DNA of 64,000 nucleotides from an uncultured Porphyromonadaceae bacterium (lineage in GTDB: Bacteria > Bacteroidota > Bacteroidia > Bacteroidales > Muribaculaceae): assembly GCA_947573485.1 (NCBI GenBank), contig CANPGB010000012.1:20127-84126 (forward strand), written 5' to 3'. Of the stretch, positions 17,011-25,534 are shown piece by piece. Numbering within the stretch: position 1 is the first letter of the stretch; each line of letters begins with the position of its first letter. Below the pieces are notes generated by a model, which worked only from the letters and a program-made list of their open reading frames with translations, did not search any database and was not told where the DNA came from. The position numbers were made by a program, and so were the translations under genes.

Positions 17011-17217
17011 AATTCTGTCTTTTTTAGTTAAACCGTTGGTAAAGCGGCGGGTGCGGTGCGCCCCGCGCTTTATAAAATTAACAAATCAGGACTGTTAAAG
17101 TTCACAAAAAAGACTTTTGAAAATTCATGGTTTGTAATTTAGCCGTAAAGTTACAAAAAATGAGCGATACGGCGCCGTTATGCCTTCTGAAATATTTAAT
17201 AAAGAGTGTTAATTATT

Positions 17218-18201
17218 TCAGAGGAACCACAGATTGAGGCCTTTCTCAGCCGCTCTGAGGCCGCGCAGGAAGTCGGCTCCGGGCATGGGGCGTTTGCCCG
17301 CGGGCTGCACTGAAAGCAGCTCAATGGCGCCGCCTTCACCGGTGCCTGCAAGCGCCCTCTTGCCCTCGAGTACTACCTGGCCGGGTGCGAGCGCGGGGGC
17401 ATTGTCGGCCCGGCGCCCTTTAAGAATCTTCACGCTGAACTGAGCCTCACCTTCGGGGCCTCCGAAAGAGAGTTCCGACCAAGCGGCGGGGTAGGGTGCG
17501 AGGCCGCGGATGTGGTTGTGAATCATTTCAGCGGGGCGCGACCAGTCGATATGGCAGTCTTCCTTGAAAATCTTGGGTGCTGGAGTGGGCTCTTCGTCGG
17601 TGAAATCGCTCTGCGGGTGCGTGGTGAGCGAGCCGTCGAGAATACTCTCCACGGTCTTTACTGTGAGTTTGGCGCCGAGTACCATGAGCCTGTCGTGAAC
17701 CGAGCCGGCGTCTTCGTCGGAAGCCACGTCGATGCTCACGCGGTCAATGATGTCGCCGGTGTCAATCTCATGTTTGAGGAAGAATGTGGTAACGCCCGTG
17801 GTGCTGTCGCCGTTCATTATGGCGCGGTTTATGGGCGCGGCACCGCGGTAGCGCGGCAACAGCGAACCGTGGAGGTTGAAAGTGCCGAGCCGGGGCATTG
17901 TCCATACAACCTCAGGGAGCATGCGGAAGGCGATGACTATGAAAAGCTGGGCACCAATGGCGCGGAGCTCCTCGACGAAAGCCTCATCTTTGAGGCGCAC
18001 AGGCTGCAGTACCGGCACCCCGTGCTCAACGGCATATTTTTTCACTGCCGACTGGCTCAGCTTCTGGCCGCGGCCTGCGGCTTTGTCGGGCATGGTGACC
18101 ACGGCGGCCACGTTGAATCCATTTTTTATGAGGGCATCGAGGCTCTCTACGGCAAACTCCGGGGTGCCGAAAAATACTATCTTGAGCTCGTCTTTTGTCA
18201 T
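17218..18201 (-). CDS. fmt: methionyl-tRNA formyltransferase
   Basis: A 327-residue enzyme that formylates initiator Met-tRNA using 10-formyl-THF. Motifs: IVFFGTPEFAVESLD at the start, RGAAPINRAIMNGD (substrate loop), TGVTTFFLKHEIDTGDII containing the conserved Asp, and a C-terminal OB-like domain with LAPYPAAWS. I chose the ATG at 18201, which overlaps the RluA-type gene stop by 4 nt (ATGA). Length is typical. Confidence 0.96.
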   Translation of the reverse strand: MTKDELKIVFFGTPEFAVESLDALIKNGFNVAAVVTMPDKAAGRGQKLSQSAVKKYAVEHGVPVLQPVRLKDEAFVEELRAIGAQLFIVIAFRMLPEVVWTMPRLGTFNLHGSLLPRYRGAAPINRAIMNGDSTTGVTTFFLKHEIDTGDIIDRVSIDVASDEDAGSVHDRLMVLGAKLTVKTVESILDGSLTTHPQSDFTDEEPTPAPKIFKEDCHIDWSRPAEMIHNHIRGLAPYPAAWSELSFGGPEGEAQFSVKILKGRRADNAPALAPGQVVLEGKRALAGTGEGGAIELLSVQPAGKRPMPGADFLRGLRAAEKGLNLWFL

Positions 18202-18890
18202 TGTTCCTTGTTTTGAGCCGCCTCCTCGAGGGCTGCCCACAGGGCGTCGCCTGCAGGCACGGGAGCGGTTACGTCGATTACTTTTTGCGAAACGGGGTGC
18301 ACGAAGTTGATATGCCGCGCGTGGAGCGATATGCTTCCGTCGGGGTTACTACGCTTGTCGCCATACTTGAGGTCGCCTTTCACCGGGCAGCCGATGCTCG
18401 AAAGCTGCACTCGTATCTGGTGCTTGCGCCCAGTCATGAGGTTGACTTCAAGGAGATTGTAGCGCTCCGTCGAAGCAATGAGCCTGTATTTGAGACGGGC
18501 CTCCTTGGCGCCCTCTTTGGGCGTGGGCGAGGCATACGATTTATTGTTGCGCTCCACCGAGCTTATGTAGTGCACGAGCGTATCGGCCTCTTTGGGAGGC
18601 TTGTTGCGCGACACTGCCCAATATGTTTTATGCACATCGCCTTTGGCAAACATGGCGTTGAGGCGTGCGAGGGCTTTTGAAGTCTTGGCAAACACCACCA
18701 CGCCGCTCACGGGCCGGTCGAGGCGGTGCACCACGCCCATGAATACCTGGCCCGGCTTGGAGTCGCGCTCCTTGATAAAGCGCTTGAGGGTCTCCGACAG
18801 CGGCTCGTCGCCGGTCTTGTCGCCCTGCACAATCTCGCCCGCGGCCTTGTTGACGATTATTATATGATTGTCTTCGTAGAGTATCTCCAT
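18198..18890 (-). CDS. RluA-family rRNA/tRNA pseudouridine synthase
   Basis: A 230-residue pseudouridine synthase of the RluA family. The catalytic HRLDRPVSG motif places the nucleophile at Asp58; GRKHQIRVQLSSIGCPVKGDLKYG is also characteristic. No S4 domain, so it is the short RluA/RluE-like or TruC-like form; the target uridine cannot be assigned. Translationally coupled to fmt. Its promoter overlaps the divergent menC promoter. Confidence 0.9.
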   Translation of the reverse strand: MEILYEDNHIIIVNKAAGEIVQGDKTGDEPLSETLKRFIKERDSKPGQVFMGVVHRLDRPVSGVVVFAKTSKALARLNAMFAKGDVHKTYWAVSRNKPPKEADTLVHYISSVERNNKSYASPTPKEGAKEARLKYRLIASTERYNLLEVNLMTGRKHQIRVQLSSIGCPVKGDLKYGDKRSNPDGSISLHARHINFVHPVSQKVIDVTAPVPAGDALWAALEEAAQNKEQ

Positions 18891-18915
18891 TAATCAAAGG
18901 ATAAAAACTATTATG

Positions 18916-18952
18916 CAAAATTAGTCATTATTGCCGAAAATATCTATCTTTG
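18916..18952. promoter_or_regulatory. overlapping divergent promoters of rluA-type gene and menC
   Basis: Minus strand: TAATTTTG at 18923-18916, 26 nt before the synthase ATG at 18890. Plus strand: TATCTTTG at 18945-18952, only 10 nt before the menC ATG at 18963. Matching -33 boxes are weak on both strands. The two elements lie within 37 bp. Confidence 0.5.
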
Positions 18953-18962
18953 CCCCTCCAAA

Positions 18963-19988
18963 ATGAAAAAAGCCAGTTGGTGCAGATATTCTTTGCGCTT
19001 CAAGTTCGAGGCGCGCACTTCGCGGCAGACAATGACCGTGAAGGATACCTACTTTATACGAGTGTTCGATGCCGACGCACCCGGCGTCACACTCGGCCTT
19101 GGCGAATGCGCCCTCTTCAAAGGTCTGTCGGCCGACGATCTTCCCGACTACGAAGCGCGCCTTAGCGAGGCGTGCGCCGATCCCGAGCGGGCACTGTCGT
19201 CGCCCTACAGTTCTATCCGCTTCGGTTTTGAGTCGGCGCTTTGCCGCCCCCACCCCTCGCCATGGCTCGCGGGAGAAGAGGGGATTGCTATCAACGGACT
19301 CATATGGATGGGCGATAAAGCTTTGATGCGGAAACGTATAGCCGAGAAACTCGACGCCGGATTCAGTGTGCTCAAAATGAAGATCGGGGGTATAAAATTC
19401 GATGATGAGCTTGAGCTGCTCGCTGAGGTGCGCCGTAACTTCAGTGCCCGCGACCTTGAGATTCGGCTCGACGCCAACGGCAGCTTCACTCCCGAAAACG
19501 CCCTCGGGCGCCTGCAGCGCCTTGCCGCATATGATGTACATAGCCTTGAGCAGCCTGTCAAGGCCGGGCAGATTGACGCTATGGCACGTCTTTGCCGCAC
19601 CTCGCCTATTGCCCTCGCTCTCGACGAAGAGCTCATAGGCTTGCGCACTCCTGCCGAGAGCCGCGAGCTCATTGAGGCTATAATGCCTCAATATATAATC
19701 CTCAAACCGTCGCTTTGCGGCGGCTTCGCAGCCTCCGACGAATATATACGCATAGCCTCCGACCTCGGCATAGGCTGGTGGGCGACCTCGGCGCTCGAGT
19801 CGAACCTCGGGCTCGGGGCTATCGGTGCCTGGTTGGGTGCGAAACGTCCCTCCATGCCCCAGGGGCTTGGTACGGGCGCACTATATTATAATAATGTGGA
19901 ATCGCCCCTGGAGTTGCGGGGCAGCGCCTTGTGGAATAATCCCGGTGGCCATTATAAACTTCCCGACGACTTGAAATGGACGAACTGA
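18963..19988 (+). CDS. menC: o-succinylbenzoate synthase
   Basis: A 341-residue enolase-superfamily enzyme of menaquinone synthesis. Expected residues are present: K138/K140 in LKMKIGG, metal ligands D170 (RLDANGS), E196 (SLEQP) and D221 (ALDEEL), and K248 (ILKPSLCGG). Menaquinone is the main quinone in Bacteroidales. The gene overlaps menE by 13 nt. A -7 box lies 10 nt before the ATG, so the leader would be very short. The menF, menD and menB genes that often precede it are not upstream here. Confidence 0.92.
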   Translation: MKKASWCRYSLRFKFEARTSRQTMTVKDTYFIRVFDADAPGVTLGLGECALFKGLSADDLPDYEARLSEACADPERALSSPYSSIRFGFESALCRPHPSPWLAGEEGIAINGLIWMGDKALMRKRIAEKLDAGFSVLKMKIGGIKFDDELELLAEVRRNFSARDLEIRLDANGSFTPENALGRLQRLAAYDVHSLEQPVKAGQIDAMARLCRTSPIALALDEELIGLRTPAESRELIEAIMPQYIILKPSLCGGFAASDEYIRIASDLGIGWWATSALESNLGLGAIGAWLGAKRPSMPQGLGTGALYYNNVESPLELRGSALWNNPGGHYKLPDDLKWTN

Positions 19989-20929
19989 ACCGATTTCTCG
20001 AAGAGTGGCGCTCGCCCTCGCCCTATGTCGTAGCCCATACATCCGGCTCCACGGGCACGCCAAAAGAAATAAGGTTGCTGAAAGACGATATGCGGGCGTC
20101 GGCCTCGGCTACCAACTCTTTCTTCGGTATCGGCGCGGACTCGGCGGTGGGCATGGCTCTCAGCCCCGCGTATATTGCCGGAAAGATGATGAGCGTACGT
20201 GCCGAACTCGCCGGCGCGCGCCTTGTGTATATAGAGCCGTCGAACACCGTAGACCTCAGCGAAGTCGAGGGTGTGATAGATCTCTTTGCGATTGTGCCCT
20301 CGCAGATTCAGAGTTTTATCGAGCATCCCGAGTATGCTGCCAAGGTGCGCAACCTGCTTATCGGAGGAGCCGCACCCTCGGCAGAGCAGTGCCACATGCT
20401 CACTTTGCTCGGCTACAGGGCGTGGATAAGCTACGGCATGACAGAAACCTGCAGCCATGTTGCGCTCGCCCGTGCCGACGCCCCCGACCGCACTTTCCGT
20501 GCCATGCCCGGCATAAGCTTTGAAGCGCTCGCCGACGGACGTCTTGCAATAGAGTGCCCCCGTTTCTCTTTCGGGCGAATAGAGACCAACGATCTTGCAT
20601 CGGTGCTCTCACCCTCGCTTTTCAGGTGGCGCGGGCGTGCCGACGGTGTGATAAACAGCGGCGGCATAAAACTCATCCCGGAAGAACTCGAGGCTCTCTA
20701 CGCCCCGGCGCTCGGCCAAATTCCTTACTTCGTGGCAGCCGTTCCCGACGAGAAATGGGGGCAGGCGGTGGCTCTTGTGGCCGAGACCGACGAGGCCGGT
20801 ATCAATGCTATAGAACAAAAGCTCCGGTCCTCGGTGGCGGAACATTGCAGGCTCCCCAAGCGTTATATAGCGGTAAAGAGTCTGCCCCGCACAGCCAACG
20901 GCAAAGTGCGTCGCAAAATTGATTTTTAG
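19976..20929 (+). CDS. menE: o-succinylbenzoate-CoA ligase (short AMP-binding form)
   Basis: A 317-residue ANL-family adenylating enzyme. The P-loop HTSGSTGTPKEI is near residue 20, followed by YGMTETCSHVAL (A5 motif), RWRGRADGVINSGGIKLIPEELE, and the C-terminal RTANGKVRR with the catalytic Lys. It is shorter than most ligases because the first about 100 residues of the usual N-terminal domain are missing; this compact form is common in Bacteroidales menE genes. The overlap with menC strongly supports the MenE role. Confidence 0.88.
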   Translation: MDELNRFLEEWRSPSPYVVAHTSGSTGTPKEIRLLKDDMRASASATNSFFGIGADSAVGMALSPAYIAGKMMSVRAELAGARLVYIEPSNTVDLSEVEGVIDLFAIVPSQIQSFIEHPEYAAKVRNLLIGGAAPSAEQCHMLTLLGYRAWISYGMTETCSHVALARADAPDRTFRAMPGISFEALADGRLAIECPRFSFGRIETNDLASVLSPSLFRWRGRADGVINSGGIKLIPEELEALYAPALGQIPYFVAAVPDEKWGQAVALVAETDEAGINAIEQKLRSSVAEHCRLPKRYIAVKSLPRTANGKVRRKIDF

Positions 20930-20959
20930 CTAAAATAACTCAAAAATTGCCTCTTAAAG

Positions 20960-20990
20960 TTGATTTGTATAATTTTAAGTAGTAATTTTG
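20960..20990 (+). promoter_or_regulatory. promoter of tig
   Basis: TTG at 20960-20962, a 20-nt spacer and TAATTTTG at 20983-20990. Predicted transcription start near 20996, about 57 nt before the trigger factor ATG. Confidence 0.7.
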
Positions 20991-21052
20991 CATTTCGGTT
21001 GAGAGACCGCTAATATAAACACTAAGAAATTTACTAACAAAAGACAAATATA

Positions 21053-22453
21053 ATGGACGTAACACTCGAAAAAACGGCCGAACTTGAAGGCTTCCTCGTT
21101 GTGAAAATCGAAGAAGCCGATTACGCCGATCGCGTTAAGAAAGAGCTCAAAGAAATAGGTAACACCCGCCAGATTCCCGGCTTCCGCAAAGGCCACGTGG
21201 ATATGGCACAGCTCCGCAAGCGTTTCGGTAACGAGGTAAAGGCTCACGTGCTCAACGAAGTAGCCGCCGATGCCGCCCTCAAATATGTTGAAGACAACAA
21301 ACTCGACCTCCTCGGCCAGCCCATCCCCGCCGACAACGGCCAGATTGACCTCGCTGAGAAGGACTACACTTTCAAATATGAAGTAGGTTTCGCTCCCGAG
21401 CTCAACATCGACCTCGCCAACGCAACCCTCCCCTTCTACAACATCGAAGTTACCGATCAGATGATCGACGAGCAGGACAAGGCACTCCGCCAGCAGGCCG
21501 GTGAGCAGGTTCCCGCCCAGGAATATGCCGAGCGCGCTCTTGTAAAAGGCGCTATCATGCAGCTCAACGAAGACGGCAGCGTGAAGGAAGACGGCATCCA
21601 GGTAACCGACGGTATCCTCGCTCCGTTCCTCTTCAAAGGCGCCGACGAAGCCAAGAAATTTGAAGGCACCAAGGTTGGCGACAAGGTTGTGTTCGACGCT
21701 TTCGCTACCTGCGACGGCAACGAGGCCGAACTCGCTTCGATGCTCCACATCGACCGCGACAAAGTTGAAAGCGCACGCGGCAACTTTGAAATCAACATCG
21801 CCGAATTTATCGTAAACAAGCCCGCTGAGCTTGGCGAAGAGTTCTACAACAAGGTATTCGGTACCGATAAGGTTCACAACGAAGAAGAATACCGCAAGGC
21901 TATCGCCGACATGATTGCCCAGGCTCTCCAGCCCAACAGCAACCAGCTCTTCACCCGTCAGGCCGAGGATTACCTCATGGAAACCTACGGCGCAGGCATG
22001 GCTCTCCCCGTGGCCTTCCTCCGCAAGTTCATGCTCCGCACCGACAGCGAAATCAAGGAAGAAGACATCGATGGCCTCGTAGAGCGCAGCATCCCCGGTA
22101 TCAAGTGGGAAATCATCGAGAATAAAGTCGCTGAGAAACTCGGCGTGAAAGTAACTGAAGAAGATGTCAAGGCTGCCGCCCGCAGCTACGGCATGCAGCA
22201 GCTCCAGCAGTACGGCATGGCTCACATGGCCGATCAGATGCTCGACTACTTCACCGAAAACATGCTCAAAGACGACAAACAGCGTCGTCAGCTCGTGCGC
22301 ATGGCCTTCAACGGCAACCTCTTCCACGCTATCCACAATATCGTGAAACTCGACGAGAAGACTATCTCGCTCGATGAGTTCCGCGCTATCGTCGACACCC
22401 TCAACAACGCTTCGGGCGCTGAGGTTGCCGCCGAGGAGACTCCCGCTGAATAA
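21053..22453 (+). CDS. tig: trigger factor
   Basis: A 466-residue ribosome-associated chaperone. The N-terminal ribosome-binding domain includes the IPGFRKGHVDMAQLRKRFG signature. The middle PPIase region is divergent, as in other Bacteroidetes trigger factors, and a C-terminal helical arm domain follows. Codon use is strongly biased towards C-ending codons (AAC, GAC, CTC), as expected for a highly expressed gene. It has its own promoter. Confidence 0.93.
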   Translation: MDVTLEKTAELEGFLVVKIEEADYADRVKKELKEIGNTRQIPGFRKGHVDMAQLRKRFGNEVKAHVLNEVAADAALKYVEDNKLDLLGQPIPADNGQIDLAEKDYTFKYEVGFAPELNIDLANATLPFYNIEVTDQMIDEQDKALRQQAGEQVPAQEYAERALVKGAIMQLNEDGSVKEDGIQVTDGILAPFLFKGADEAKKFEGTKVGDKVVFDAFATCDGNEAELASMLHIDRDKVESARGNFEINIAEFIVNKPAELGEEFYNKVFGTDKVHNEEEYRKAIADMIAQALQPNSNQLFTRQAEDYLMETYGAGMALPVAFLRKFMLRTDSEIKEEDIDGLVERSIPGIKWEIIENKVAEKLGVKVTEEDVKAAARSYGMQQLQQYGMAHMADQMLDYFTENMLKDDKQRRQLVRMAFNGNLFHAIHNIVKLDEKTISLDEFRAIVDTLNNASGAEVAAEETPAE

Positions 22454-22489
22454 TAGGTCGGCAAGCCGATAATAACACAAATAAATTCG

Positions 22490-22497
22490 TATCTTTG
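22490..22497 (+). promoter_or_regulatory. -7 box for GHL10 hydrolase gene
   Basis: TATCTTTG, 24 nt before the chosen ATG at 22522. No clear TTTG at the usual distance. Its position excludes a start at 22495. Confidence 0.45.
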
Positions 22498-22521
22498 CAG
22501 AGAATTAGTTTTTCTGCAAAG

Positions 22522-23997
22522 ATGCGATTTTTTTTATCTGTAATCATACTTCTTGCCTCGCTGGCGGCGCAGGCTCAGTCGGCGCAGCCCAAGCGAGAGT
22601 TTCGCGGCGCGTGGCTTCACACCGTATTCCAAGGCCAGTATAAGGCTCAGACCACCGCTCAGAACAAGGCCTATCTCATACGCCAGCTCGACAGTCTGCA
22701 GGCCATGGGCGTCAATGCCGTAATCTTCCAGGTTCGCCCGCAAGCCGACGCTTTCTATGCCAGCGAGCTCGAGCCCTGGAGCGTGTATCTCACCAACGGA
22801 GGCAAGGCTCCCGTGCCTTACTGGGACCCCCTCGAATTTATGGTCGAGGAGTCGCACAAGCGCGGCATGGAGCTCCATGCCTGGCTCAACCCCTACCGCA
22901 TCACATCGAATACAAAGCAGAGTAAATCGCTTCCGGCCAATCATATAGCCCGTAAATATCCGTCGCGATGCCTCGAGTATGGCGGAAAGATGTATTTCGA
23001 CCCCGGTTTGCCCGAAAACCGAGAGTTCATAGGCAAGGTTGTCGACGATATAGTGGCCCGCTACGATATCGACGGCATACATTTCGACGATTATTTCTAT
23101 CCATACCCCGTGCCCGGGAAACAGTTTCCTGACGACAAATCTTTTGCCCGCTACGGCAAGGGTATGAAGCGTGCTGACTGGCGCCGCAAGAACGTCGATA
23201 TCCTTATCGAAGACATCAACCGCCGCATCAAAGCTGCCAAACCCTGGGTGCGCTTCGGCGTCAGTCCGTTCGGAATCTACCGCAATAAAAAGACCGACCC
23301 CAATGGCAGCGATACCAACGGTCTGGAGAACTACGACGCCCTCTATGCCGACGTGCTGCTATGGGAGCGCGAAGGGTGGGTAGACTATCTTATGCCACAG
23401 CTATATTGGGAGTTAGAACATAAGTCGGCATCATATCTCGTGCTCGTGGAGTGGTGGAATAAAATGGCAGGCGCCTCGCGGCACCTCTATATCGGCCAGG
23501 ATGTGGCACGCACCATGGATAAAGCCGACATCGCCCCCTCGAAAGAGCGCAACCAGCTTAAAACCAAGATTGAGCACACAAGGCGCCTGCCCAATATCCA
23601 AGGCAACTGCTGGTGGCCGGGATATGCCCTGACACGCAATCACGGCAAAGTGGCCGATGCCTTGGCCGGAGATTTTCAGTCGCAACCGGCTCTTGCTCCC
23701 GCCTGCCCCTGGCTCTCGGCCGTGCTTCCTGCCCCTGTCGAAGGCTTGCGACCCGCATCGGAAAACTCATTCAAATGGAAAGCAGCCGAGCGCAAAGGCG
23801 CTGCTACCGATGTCATGAAATATGCCGTCTACCGCTTCGAGAGCCGCGTCGAGATTGACATAGAGCGCGAGGGAGCGCTTGTGGCTGTCACAGCTCAACC
23901 CGAATTTACGGCATCTCAGCCGGGGGTTTATGTAGTCACCGCCGTCGACCGTGTCAATAACGAATCCGAGCCCTCGGCTCCTATAGTGGTGCAATGA
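22522..23997 (+). CDS. secreted GHL10-type glycosyl hydrolase-like protein
   Basis: A 491-residue exported protein of the GHL10 (formerly DUF187) family. A signal peptide (MRFFLSVIILLASLAAQAQ) is followed by a TIM-barrel with REFRGAWLHTVF, VNAVIFQVRPQADAFY, GMELHAWLNPYRI, DGIHFDDYFYPYP and WVDYLMPQLYWE. A small Ig/FnIII-like C-terminal domain follows (about 400-491). Family members act on envelope or dietary glycans, but the substrate is not established. I chose the ATG at 22522 because the promoter box overlaps the earlier one. It overlaps the glycosyltransferase gene by 4 nt. Confidence 0.88.
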   Translation: MRFFLSVIILLASLAAQAQSAQPKREFRGAWLHTVFQGQYKAQTTAQNKAYLIRQLDSLQAMGVNAVIFQVRPQADAFYASELEPWSVYLTNGGKAPVPYWDPLEFMVEESHKRGMELHAWLNPYRITSNTKQSKSLPANHIARKYPSRCLEYGGKMYFDPGLPENREFIGKVVDDIVARYDIDGIHFDDYFYPYPVPGKQFPDDKSFARYGKGMKRADWRRKNVDILIEDINRRIKAAKPWVRFGVSPFGIYRNKKTDPNGSDTNGLENYDALYADVLLWEREGWVDYLMPQLYWELEHKSASYLVLVEWWNKMAGASRHLYIGQDVARTMDKADIAPSKERNQLKTKIEHTRRLPNIQGNCWWPGYALTRNHGKVADALAGDFQSQPALAPACPWLSAVLPAPVEGLRPASENSFKWKAAERKGAATDVMKYAVYRFESRVEIDIEREGALVAVTAQPEFTASQPGVYVVTAVDRVNNESEPSAPIVVQ

Positions 23998-24947
23998 GTG
24001 TAGTGGTAAGTGTAATAGTTCCGGCCTATAACAGCGGGCTCTTCCTTGCGGAGTGTCTCGACAGCATACTGCTCTCGGCCTACACCGACAGCGAGGTGGT
24101 AGTGATTGACGACGGCTCGACCGACCGTACACCCGCTCTCGCCGATAATTATGCGGCCGCATATCCCGGCCGCGTGAAAGTGTTGCACACCCCAAACCGG
24201 GGAGTGTCGGCGGCGCGAAATATGGGCATAGACCTCGCTGCCGGAAAATATATTGCATTTGTCGACGCCGACGATATGCTCGCACCTCACGCCCTCGAGC
24301 ACCTTGCCGGACTTATGGCGCGCTATCCCGGCAGTGGGATTGCTGCCGGACGTATGACGGCACACCCCAATTTCCCCGCAGAAAAGCCGAAAGTGGAAGT
24401 ATTCACAGCCGAAGAAGCGCTCATTGCGACCCTCTACCAGGAGCTCGACAACGATTTCAGCGTGTGCGGCAAACTCTTTCGCCGGGAACTCTTTACCGGA
24501 CCGGAAGGCCACCTTTTCACCGAAGGGCGCCGCTATGAAGATTTGGAGATAACTCCGCGCCTCTGCCTCGCTTCGGGCGGTATGGTTGTAAGCGATGCCC
24601 CCGTTTACTATTACCGCCCTCATGCAGGGAGCTTCATACACACCTGGAGCGACACGCGCATCGATGCTCTGTGGGCCGTCGACACCATTGTGGCGTATAT
24701 CGCCCGCCAATGCCCGCAGGCCTCGCGTGCCGCACTCTCGCGCAGGTTCGGGGCTTATTACAATATCTTCGTGCTGGCCACCCGTGCCGGGCGTACCGAC
24801 CTTGCCGACAAGTGTTTTGAGCAGGTGCGGCTAATGGCTCCCGCCATGCTGCGCGACAGCCGTGTGCGACTCAAAAATAAAGTGGGTGCCCTGGTGGCTC
24901 TCTCCGGCAAAAGATTGCCCAAGGCCTTGGCCAAATTACAGAATTAG
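23994..24947 (+). CDS. family 2 glycosyltransferase
   Basis: A 317-residue GT-A fold transferase. Motifs: VVSVIVPAYNSGLFLAECLDS, VVVIDDGSTDRT, NRGVSAARNMGIDLA and the DADD metal-binding motif. A cytoplasmic or membrane-peripheral enzyme using nucleotide sugars. It starts within the stop of the GHL10 gene (ATGA) and the two may modify the same glycan, but donor and acceptor are unknown. No polysaccharide locus surrounds it. Confidence 0.9.
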   Translation: MSVVVSVIVPAYNSGLFLAECLDSILLSAYTDSEVVVIDDGSTDRTPALADNYAAAYPGRVKVLHTPNRGVSAARNMGIDLAAGKYIAFVDADDMLAPHALEHLAGLMARYPGSGIAAGRMTAHPNFPAEKPKVEVFTAEEALIATLYQELDNDFSVCGKLFRRELFTGPEGHLFTEGRRYEDLEITPRLCLASGGMVVSDAPVYYYRPHAGSFIHTWSDTRIDALWAVDTIVAYIARQCPQASRAALSRRFGAYYNIFVLATRAGRTDLADKCFEQVRLMAPAMLRDSRVRLKNKVGALVALSGKRLPKALAKLQN

Positions 24948-24957
24948 ATTAATTTTG
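24927..24957 (+). promoter_or_regulatory. promoter of the DUF1599 gene
   Basis: TTG at 24927-24929, a 20-nt spacer and TAATTTTG at 24950-24957, overlapping the end of the glycosyltransferase gene and lying 19 nt before the next ATG. Confidence 0.65.
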
Positions 24958-24976
24958 CAAAATAAATACGATAGTC

Positions 24977-25534
24977 ATGACACAACATACACCCGATACA
25001 AACGCGCAGTTTGCCGATGCGCTCGCCCTTTGCCGCGAAGTCTTTGTGGCAAAACTCGGCGACTACGGCCCCTCGTGGCGCATTATGCGTCCCGAGGCTA
25101 TCACCGACCAGCTTTTCATCAAGGCCAAACGCATACGCACTCTTCAGGTGAAAGGCCGCTCGGCAGTAGGCGAGGGTATACTTCCCGAGTTTATCGGCAT
25201 TGTAAACTACGGTATAATAGGCATCATACAGTTGCGCCTCGGCTATGCCGACACCAAGGATATAAGCGTTGAACGAGCCACCGAGCTTTACGACGGAATA
25301 GCCGCCGAAGCCCGCGACCTCATGATAAAAAAGAACACCGACTACGACGAAGCCTGGCGAGGCATGCGCGTACTCTCGTACGACGACCTCATTCTCACCA
25401 AGATTGAGCGCACCAAAGAAATTGAGGATAACTGCGGCCTCACCAAGGTATCGGAGGGTATCGACGCCAACTATTTCGATATGGTGAACTACGCCGTGTT
25501 CGGCATAATCAAGCTCACCGGAAATGAAGCTTGA
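24977..25534 (+). CDS. DUF1599 protein with duplicated domain
   Basis: A 185-residue protein of the DUF1599 family, listed in some databases as nucleotide-modification-associated. Two halves repeat the same pattern: KLGDYGPSWRIMR...KAKRIRTLQ...VNYGIIGIIQL and KNTDYDEAWRGMR...KIERTKEIE...VNYAVFGIIKL. The role is unknown. It overlaps the next gene by 11 nt and sits in the Bacteroidales gene order DUF1599, DoxX/BT_3928, tpiA, SPOR, folE. Confidence 0.85.
   Translation: MTQHTPDTNAQFADALALCREVFVAKLGDYGPSWRIMRPEAITDQLFIKAKRIRTLQVKGRSAVGEGILPEFIGIVNYGIIGIIQLRLGYADTKDISVERATELYDGIAAEARDLMIKKNTDYDEAWRGMRVLSYDDLILTKIERTKEIEDNCGLTKVSEGIDANYFDMVNYAVFGIIKLTGNEA

Noticed and set aside
20975..22480. Open frame of about 501 codons opposite trigger factor
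   Set aside because: Same cause as above; trigger factor motifs on the plus strand are clear.
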